Shown in pieces: positions 57,109-64,000 of a stretch of DNA of 64,000 nucleotides. The stretch is taken from contig OY986969.1 of assembly GCA_963920575.1 (NCBI GenBank), positions 8,801,096-8,865,095 of the forward strand, given 5' to 3'. The notes under the pieces are model-generated. The model did not search any database and was not told where the DNA came from. It saw only the letters and a list, made by a program, of their open reading frames with translations. A program made the position numbers and the translations under genes. The stretch comes from Narthecium ossifragum. Its lineage: Eukaryota > Streptophyta > Magnoliopsida > Dioscoreales > Nartheciaceae. Every line of letters starts with the position of its first letter. Position 1 is the stretch's first letter.

Positions 57109-58815
57109 TGACGCGCCTTGAAATATGACGTTAAGTATATCAATGGCGGACAAAACAAATTACCGAACTAATAGTTAACTACAACGTAGTTAGTGGAAGT
57201 ACGGGTCGAGTCCTCGGAGAATTGGTTGGTCGAATTATAAATGCAATATAGTCTCTACAATAGTTGGAAATAATTGGATTGATTATTTGAGTTTTCTAAC
57301 TAAAATATTCTAAAACAACTAAGGAGGAAATTTATCAAGGAAGAAGTCCTAGGGAATTCCAATCCGAATTAGGGTCTAAATGTCTTCTCTATGAATTAAG
57401 ATGCATGAGACCTAAATGAAATGATCAAAATAGGAGATCGACAAGCGTAGGGTTAGTATCGCTCATCGCTAATGAGACGTTGGGTTAGGATCATCTCATC
57501 GCGCGAATCACAAGGTGAAGATCCATGATCGAGGCTCTAATTCGATCATAGCTCAACAATTGCCGGACTAAGGTCATATTGTTGGCAAAGGATCAAGGCT
57601 TTGTATGGATAAGGTCTTGGATTGAGATGGATTTAATATCTCAATCCCATCCCTCATCTAAGTCAAGAATGGTGGGTATGATAGCTTTGACTTGGGGTGG
57701 TTCTAGCACCTCAAGATCCTATCCCTAGATCAAGGATTCATCCCCCTAGAGTTGGTTATGGTTCTAGCATAGCCTCTTCTTTGAGGAATTAAATCAAACA
57801 TCTAGTGAGCATCATCTTATTCTCAAGCAATTACATGTAAAAAGAGGTATTCACCCATTCAAAAATGGAATTCATTCAAGAAACATGGAATTACATAAAA
57901 ATTCATACAAATATCATCTCACAAGAGTCATTACATCAAGAATCAAAAGAGAAATCTAAGAGAAAGACCTAAGATACCATGAAATTCCCAAGGAGAAGGG
58001 ATTCAGCTACTCATCTTGGGTAGGATATCCATGGAGGAGGAGGCTTTACCCATCTTCTCCATCAAAATTCACCCCTTGAAGCCCTAAATCTCTCTCTCAC
58101 TCTAAGGAGGAAGAAGGCTGGAGAAAGGAGGGAAGAAGATTAGAGAAAAGATCCTAAAATAAGAGCCAAAACCTCTATTTATAGGCCCCAAGTCATGGAC
58201 CCTCGGATCAGATCAGAACCATCCGTTTTTATTTCGTCAGCCGATCTTGGATCGATCCCAAAATAGGTTTGGATCGATCCAAGATGTCAAACTTTGGGTT
58301 TCTAACGGCTTGGATCGATCCAATATGAGTTTGGATCGATCCAAGATGTAACAGAGAGTCATGGCTCTCTGGAAAGGGCTTCTGGATCGATCCAATATGA
58401 GCTTGGATCGATCCACATATTCTAAATCGATACATTAAAGGTCTGGATCGATCCAATGTGTAACAGAGAGTCATGGCTCTCTAAAAAGGATTATGGATCG
58501 ATCCATTACAGATCTGGATCGATCCAATGTATCACAGAGAGTCATGGCTCTTTGGAAAAAGATTTTGGATCGATCCATTAAGGGTCTTGATTGATCCAAT
58601 GTATGACAGAGAGTCTGGCTCTCTGGAAAAGGGTTCTGGATCGATCCAAATAAGGTTGAGTCTGTATAATTGATGTCTTTTGGCTCGAAATCGATGCAAC
58701 TCTCTTTGTAAGCTCTTGTACCTAAAACCATATGAAAAGATATTAAAGATGCATTGCTTGAGAGCTAACAAAGCCCAGTTGAATGGGTGAATTATGCATA
58801 TTTTGTGACTTATCA
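57109..58815 (-). mobile_element. Family B solo LTR (reverse), with target duplication
   Basis: 1707 bp. Read on the minus strand it runs TGATAAGTCACAAAATATGC... to ...AAGGCGCGTCA. atgtc flanks it at 57104-57108 and 58816-58820. A TATA box (minus CCTATAAATAG) is near 58176-58186. Upstream of it, at 58250-58640, is the densest palindrome array of the window. It sits inside the family A LTR, which sits inside the LINE: three nesting levels. Confidence 0.95.
58246..58640 (-). repeat. Tandem array of TGGATCGATCCA palindromes with AGAGAG...CTCTCT hairpins
   Basis: Eleven intact GGATCGATCC sites (near 58250, 58271, 58311, 58332, 58383, 58404, 58443, 58493, 58514, 58566, 58628) plus two decayed ones. 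Between pairs sits 'acagagagtcatggctctct', a short stem-loop, at 58351, 58463, 58534 and 58606. The spacing of about 112, 71 and 72 bp gives a tandem repeat unit of about 72 bp. The array lies immediately upstream of the LTR TATA box. Confidence 0.9.
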
Positions 58816-59600
58816 ATGTCTCAATCGACCGTGGCTCGTGTGCTTTTCTCTCTTTTTGGTCTCACGGTCGACCGTTGCATCGACCATCGCATCGACCGTG
58901 AGTCCCTGAATAGTGTTTTCTGGCTTCTTTTGATTGACTTTTCGTGCATGATAGATACCCAATCATGTTAGGAAGCATGCACGTTGTTATCACGGGGTTT
59001 TCAATGGATTTCGATTGAGATTGGGAATTGGATCATGCGTTTACCCTTTTTGGCGGATTTATGAGTTGACTTGCATTTAAATACCTAGTTGGATGGTAAA
59101 TTTAAATGCTTATTGTTTGCTTAGTCGTTAACTAGCTATGAGTGCTAGGTTACGCTGTATTGTGGAACCTTAGCCCGTTGTCGACGTGTGCCGAGGGCTA
59201 TTGTATAATTGTTGAACTCATAATTGTTGTTATGACATATAGAGACATCTAGGTGGAGAGACATCACTGTTGTTGTTTTCCTCCCTTCAGTGTGCCGTAG
59301 AGTTGAACCCTACTGAGCTTATCGCTAACTCGTACCCAGGCTGCGTTTTGCAGGTGCAGGCACCAGTTCTTCTTCAGTAGAGCCGGCTGGATCAGCTTTT
59401 GGCGACGCGACGACTTCCAGAGGCACTTGAGGTCACTGTGGGACGACAGTTGTACTTTTGATGGATTATGTATATTATAGACATCCTTCGAGGTTTGTTT
59501 TTGGATAAATGTATAATTGTTTCCCTTGGAGGAATTTTGATAAGAATTTGTACCGGATGTCTACATAGTACAACTTGATGCTTCTTTTAATTGAATTACA

Positions 59601-60345
59601 GCTTTACCCTTGGAAGCGGGAGAAATCCATCCCATCGGTACTTCACCTTGGCTAGCTCCTTCCAAACATTAGATCCATCATCCAGAAATTGAGCGACACG
59701 CTTCATTTTTAGAGCCACATGCCTTGTAGAGAAATCACACACCCCAAGTCCGCCTGCTTCTAGAGGAAGGCATACATCCTTCCAAGCAACTAGGCCAAGC
59801 CTCGACCTCTTCCCTCTCCACAAAACTTACCTACAAATCCGTTCGAAGGTCTTGATCACAACAATAGGAACATGAGTCGTCGCCATGACATAGGCCGGGA
59901 TAACTTAAGGACCACCTTAAGAAGGACCAGTCACCCTGGCTCGCCGAAAATTCTACCTTGCCAAGAAAGGACACATGTTGTCATCTTTTCCACACTTGCC
60001 GAAAAATCCAACTTCTTCGCTCTCTCAGCACCAATAGGAGTCCCAAGGTAGGACCACGTTCCTTCGGCTTCCGCAAGACCCAAAATCTGACAAATAGTAG
60101 CCCAACGATCCCCATTGGTCGACGATGACAACCGGATACTAGACTTGGTGTCATTCATTTCAAGCCAAACAAGCAACTTGAACCTGATAAGCAACAACTT
60201 GAGCCACTGAGCCTCCATGCAGTCGGCTCTAGAGAACACCAAGCAGTCATCGGCATACAAAATGTGAGAACGGGAGAAGTCTGAGCCTCTGAAATCCAGC
60301 CCACTGATACCAGAGTCAGGAGCCTTTAGAAGTCTAGAGACTAGT
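59601..60345 (-). pseudogene. LINE reverse transcriptase C-terminal half
   Basis: Between the two LTR insertions. The minus strand reads SGLDFRGSDFSRSHILYADD, the RT catalytic YADD at about 60255-60244. Then LGLAEAEGTWSYLGTPIGAE, then LSWQGRIFGEPG with a stop, then KDVCLPLEAGGLGVCDFSTR and the thumb text VKYRWDG. It is directly continuous with the RT half at 62380-63111 once the LTR is removed. Several stops lie between 59930 and 59823. Confidence 0.9.
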
Positions 60346-62379
60346 TGTCACGCCCCGGCCTAAAAGAACCCATCCGGACCGGGACGTGAGGGGAGGGACC
60401 TACACCTGTTCACTTCCGATCTGGCGCGATACAACAATTACAACAATAACCAAAACAAAAGACTTATGATGGCAAAACTTCAATTTAAAGACTTAATATT
60501 CCATTAACATAAGACTTGTACAGATCTATATCAAAATTAGTCAAAGATGGATTTATACATATAAGCTGATCCATGAGGGATACTGTATACAAAACTATCA
60601 AGCTGTACTATCAGATCTTCAATCACCTCAATGCCCTCCAGAAGTCGACGCGCCGTCAAAAGCTGATCTGCTGGGAACTACGGAAGCACTGACATCTGCA
60701 CCTGCAAATGCAGCCCGGGTAGGAGTGAGCAACAAAACTCAGTAGGGTTCTACTCTACGTCACACTCAAGGAAGGGGAAACTGCAACTGAACCGTCTCCT
60801 TGCCAAGCCTAAGATGCAACCAACTACAAGCATGCAAACATGACGGGGATCACGCCAGCTCTAGGCACTCCCCAATCACGAACCACACCAGGTATCACGC
60901 GGGTCTAGCGCTCCCCAAACGTCAACAACAGGAAAGTAAAGCACACCCACACTTTAAGCTTGGCAAGGGATAACGGTACGACCTCTAAACCTCAAGGACC
61001 ATGATATAGTAAACCAATAACACCACAATCTCGCCCTAGACCTGGCTACCGAACCACGGTTCTAGAGCTACCCGAGAGCCTCGGAGCGGCGATCAAGACA
61101 TCGCCCACGTCCTAACCTAGAATGCACCTAATGCAATTAAATGCATGCACCTATAAAGGCATCTAATCTATGTGTCACTATATGGCATATCAACAATATG
61201 TGGTACAATTATTCTACACATTCCTGGGATTCATGACTCTCCTGGTTAATCACAAAGCGGTAAAGATCTAACTACTACAAGTTACAACTAAAATAAAGCA
61301 TAATAATTAAATGCAACTACAGTTAATACATGCTTATCGAAAAACCGATTAAAATCCATAAAAGTCGGCAAAACGATCCAAAATACAAATCATCGTAAAA
61401 CTCGAAGGCGTTTAACCGTGAAATCATGATTAAAACATCATAATATCCTAATTCTAACAGTAGAAAAAACATATAAGGAAACCAAGTTGATTTGAAATCA
61501 AAACCATTGAAAACCAAATCAAAATCAGCTTACTACACAAGGAGATCGATCTTCACCTCAGGTCCACTGTCAAGGAAAGGATCGATCTTCCTCGGGCCAC
61601 AACGCAACACCGCCTTGCTCAAGAAGAGATCGATCTTCATGGTCATGAAGATCGATCCTCTTCGGGCTGGGCGTGAGGTCACAAGGGAGATCAATCTTCT
61701 TCACAAAAAGATTGATCCTTCTTATGCACCGCCGGAAACCCACTGAAGAAAACGCCAGAAAACTTACGGAATACAAAACCAAACTTCGTGAAACTAATGG
61801 ATCGGAAAGCGTAGGACTAGACGAGTCCAAAAACACCAAAATACCAGAAAGCCAATGGCTAAACAAACAGATCTAAGCAAAAGAGAAGAGAATAAGTTCT
61901 AAGAAACCAAATCACATGATTTGTGTAGAGACCCTACCTAGAACCGATGGAAGCCTTTAAATCGAACTCAACAAGCTTTGGATCATCCAAACGATCCTCC
62001 CCAAGCTACAGGATTTTATCTCCATCTAAGATTTCCAAAAGAAATCCAAAGGAAAGAGACATGTCCTACTTATAGGACCAGTCATGACGAGAGAGATCGA
62101 TCTTCTCTTCCAAGAAAGATCGATCTTTCCTCGTGACAAGGCGAAGACTTTCCAGGCACATGGAGATCGATCTTCTATGCCTAAAAGATCGATCTTCTCA
62201 TACTAAAAAGTGGCAAACGGGTAAACGCTTATGCCCAAACCCTGATCTTTCGATTCTGGTCACACCTAAGGGTTCTATTCAAATAAAGACATCATCCCAA
62301 GGTCATGTGTGCACAATGCGAGTGTGGAATGACCATCGACACACACGGTCGAGTCAGGATTGAGGAACGGTTCCTCACA
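60346..62379 (-). mobile_element. Family A solo LTR (reverse), inserted in the LINE RT
   Basis: 2034 bp, plus-strand TGTCACGCCCCGGCC...GGTTCCTCACA, i.e. TGTGAGGAACC...CGGGGCGTGACA on minus. It has the family landmark (reverse) 'gctgcatttgcaggtgcag' and 'ctgagttttgttgctcactcc' near 60700-60750. The flanks (ctagt and ggact) do not match, so a target duplication is not evident. It separates LINE text ...SLRQGNPLSPYLFLVL (left of the insertion in protein order) from SGLDFRGSDF... and YADD. Confidence 0.93.
61540..62200 (-). repeat. GATCGATC palindrome clusters in the 60346 LTR
   Basis: Two groups: 61542-61720 (four intact cores and two decayed) and 62094-62196 (four intact cores). Arms are mostly GA/TC (GAGATCGATCTTC). 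Pairs are spaced about 20 bp (61627/61648, 62094/62116, 62163/62184). Confidence 0.85.
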
Positions 62380-63111
62380 GGACTTCCTGCAGTACAAGGA
62401 AGAGGTAAGGGGAGAGAGGGTTCCCTTGCCTAAGACTGCACCGAGACGCCAACTGACCGTGAGATCGGCCATTCAGAATGAATGAGAATAGTGGCCCCTT
62501 CACACATAACATCACCCAAGCAACCCACCTTCACGGGAAGCCCATGGATAGTAGCACACTGCATAGGAAACCCCATTGGACCCTATCGTAGGCCACCTTA
62601 GGTCTATCTTGAGAACCATCAGACTTTTGATTTTACGAGCCGTCAGCATAGAGTGAAGCACCCCCTAGGCAACATCAATATTATCGTGGATACATCTTTT
62701 GGAGAGCAAAGCTGATTGTTCGATGCCGATAAGATCACCCAGCACCAAGTTCATCCGCCATGCAAGGATTGGAGTAATTACCTTATACGATATGTTGCAG
62801 AGGTTGATAGGTCTAAATTCCCTCACATTCCTAGGGAATTTGCATTTAAGAATAAATGAGATAAGGTTCTCATTCCAACTAGGAGGTAGCCGAGTAGTCC
62901 GGAAGAACTTTTGAATGATTTCCACGAAGTCTGTACCAACCACATCCCAAAAGTCAAGGTAAAACTCCACCGGAATTCTATTTGGCCCCAGGCAGCGACC
63001 TTCGCCCATGCTCACCAAGGCTTCCTTGACCTCAACATCAGTCACAGGAGCCTCAAGCAATGGTCGGTCTCCCTCCCGAACTAAAGGAAGCACATGGAGC
63101 TCCAAATCCAT
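62380..63111 (-). pseudogene. LINE reverse transcriptase N-terminal half
   Basis: The minus strand reads GEGRCLGPNRIPVEFYLDFW (fingers), LISFILKCKFPRNVREFRPI, NLCNISYKVITPILAWRMN, QSALLSKRCIHDNIDVA with a stop, then KIDLRWPTIGSNGV where motif A is decayed, and finally CSLRQGNPLSPYLFLVLQEV next to the LTR. In the L1 clade the LSPYLF box immediately precedes the YADD segment, which here lies 2 kb away beyond the LTR. Confidence 0.92.
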
Positions 63112-64000
63112 ACTAGTAGCATCCTCCTCTCACAGGTGAGTGTAATACCGAACGAAGACCTCTCCTATCTCCTCTTGGCCTGAGATTGCAACTCCATCCT
63201 CATTCAGCACCTCACGAACTGTGGACTTGGAAGCTCGCTCAGTAACAAGCCCGTGGAAGAAGGAAGTGTTACGATCCCCAGATTGAAGCCAGACTTTCCG
63301 AACCCTCTGCGATGCCCTGTCTTGCTGCTTCCCAATGAAGGCCTCCAACTGCTTCTCCAATTGAGAAATCTGATCAATCTCCAACACGGAGGCAAGCCCA
63401 TTCTCCTCCCGCTTGTAAAGGACTTCCAAACACCCCTCAACCGATTTGCCAGTTCGAAAAATATCCTCCTTGCCATCCCTCCGATCCCAATCCTTCACGG
63501 TCGCCTTCATTGCTTTCAACTTTGAGGTGAAGACATACTATTTAGAACCACGGAAAGGATACCTCCAAGTATCAATCAGAACTTCTTTGAATTCCAGAGC
63601 TTTCATCAATAAGTGTTCTAGGCGAAAGGTGGAAGTACAAGTTCTAACAATAGGATCATTCAAAGTAACCAATACTGGCGCATGATCAGAACCGACCCGG
63701 ACCAAATGTTTCACTGAAGCCGACGGGTAGTTCTCCTTCCAACTAGTGTTCCCCAATGCCCTGTCCAACCTTTCCTTTATCCTATCACTACCGCTCTGAT
63801 AGTTAGTCCAAGTGAACTGAAAACCAGTGAAACTAAGGTCAACCAGCTCATTAACAGAGATAAAATTGAGGAAATCCCTCTCAGAGTGACCAAAAGCAAA
63901 TGTAGCACTCCCCATGTTTCTCCTTAACAGAGACAATCGCATTGAAGTCAAAAGCAATTACAAGAGGCATCCAAACATAGCAAAAACGAGTCAGATAGTC
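63112..64000 (-). pseudogene. LINE endonuclease and linker, partial
   Basis: A GDFNAI-type motif appears decayed as AFDFNAIVSVKEKHG near 63955. In the next frame come FTGFQFTWTNYQSGSD, IKERLDRALGNTSW and VGSDHAPVLVTLN (SDH end of the endonuclease). The linker (63519-63130) has KVWLQSGDRNTSFFHGLV. A frameshift lies near 63920 and a stop near 63540. The N-terminal endonuclease motifs are beyond the window edge. Confidence 0.9.

Larger units (their letters stand above)
56058..59600 (+). mobile_element. Family A LTR (forward), inserted in the LINE, hosting a family B solo LTR
   Basis: Starts TGTGAGGTCCCGTTCC, has 'ggtaatttggtaaatt' and 'acggccttggattgatg', a TATA box 'ctctataaatacc' near 56341, and the 3' landmark 'ctactgagcttatcgctaac' and 'ttttgcaggtgcagg' (59310-59356). 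Subtracting the inserted 57109-58820 it is about 1.8 kb. The final GCGTGACA is absent: the sequence passes to LINE at '...gaattaca' (59600), so the 3' end is truncated or diverged, and the flanks do not form a duplication. The LINE protein reads straight across. Confidence 0.85.
54790..64000 (-). mobile_element. L1-like LINE (minus), split by two LTR insertions, 5' end outside the window
   Basis: Read right to left: endonuclease (63957-63540), linker (63519-63130), RT (63111-62380, then 60345-59930), zinc-finger/thumb region (59823-59601, then 56057-55560), RNase H (55625-54837). A T-run at 54790-54801 on plus is the poly(A) tail, which ends the element. Two LTRs, 56058-59600 and 60346-62379, interrupt it; without them the remaining part is about 3.6 kb. 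All frames carry stops or shifts. Confidence 0.93.

Noticed and set aside
27829..62200. Regularly spaced short palindromic repeats resembling a CRISPR array
   Set aside because: Plant nuclear context, irregular spacing, repeats inside LTRs with related rather than unique spacers, and no cas genes.
60346..62379. Target-site duplication for this LTR (ctagt and ggact)
   Set aside because: The two pentamers share no convincing match; reported as absent.

Overview
The window is plant nuclear DNA, probably from a monocot. Support: one intact AP2/ERF gene of the ESR/FZP/LEP type, captured PPR, WRKY and LRR gene fragments with strongly GC-rich coding, and a dense load of angiosperm-type transposons (Ty1/copia, large solo LTRs, L1-like LINEs, PIF/Harbinger, Pack-MULEs, CACTA-like and MITE elements). 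The only convincing host gene that is not a pseudogene is the ERF gene at 35730-36824 (minus). No rRNA, tRNA or CRISPR was recognised. One run of 200 N (25360-25559) lies inside the 3' LTR of the copia element.

Layout. 1-2133: broken LINE (minus). 2134-5182: three LTR fragments, two of them head to head. 5183-10327: MITEs and a CACTA-like region carrying a plant-cysteine-oxidase-like exon. 10331-18138: near-complete PIF/Harbinger element with TTA duplications, a DDE transposase whose three exons can be assembled, a Myb/SANT protein with one stop, and a small third ORF encoding an RNase H1-type hybrid-binding domain plus a C-terminal membrane anchor. 18230-26207: Ty1/copia element with both LTRs, broken by stops and by a Pack-MULE (20856-22234) carrying a PPR-gene piece. 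26289-31515: MULE transposase remnant, two LTR pieces, PPR pseudogene. 31516-39794: the relatively TE-poor island with the ERF gene. 39795-45257: nest of four elements, including a Pack-MULE (43655-44858) whose open frame joins an LRR-kinase-like piece to a WRKY group IId-like piece. 45258-51430: very decayed copia split by a solo LTR. 51431-54700: low-complexity region with a tandem array. 54790-64000: one LINE (minus) split by two LTR insertions, one of which holds a further solo LTR.

Two LTR families recur. Family A (TGTGAGG...GCGTGACA, about 2-2.4 kb when full) has seven copies; family B (TGATRAGTCAC..., about 1.5-1.7 kb) has four. None has a recognisable internal domain, so most look like solo LTRs; three have clean 5-bp target duplications. 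Copies of both families carry clusters of short perfect palindromes built on GATCGATC or GGTCGACC, with copy-specific arms. These clusters and the Harbinger third ORF are the least conventional signals in the window.

Gene identities come from reading translated frames and motifs by eye; no database search was run.
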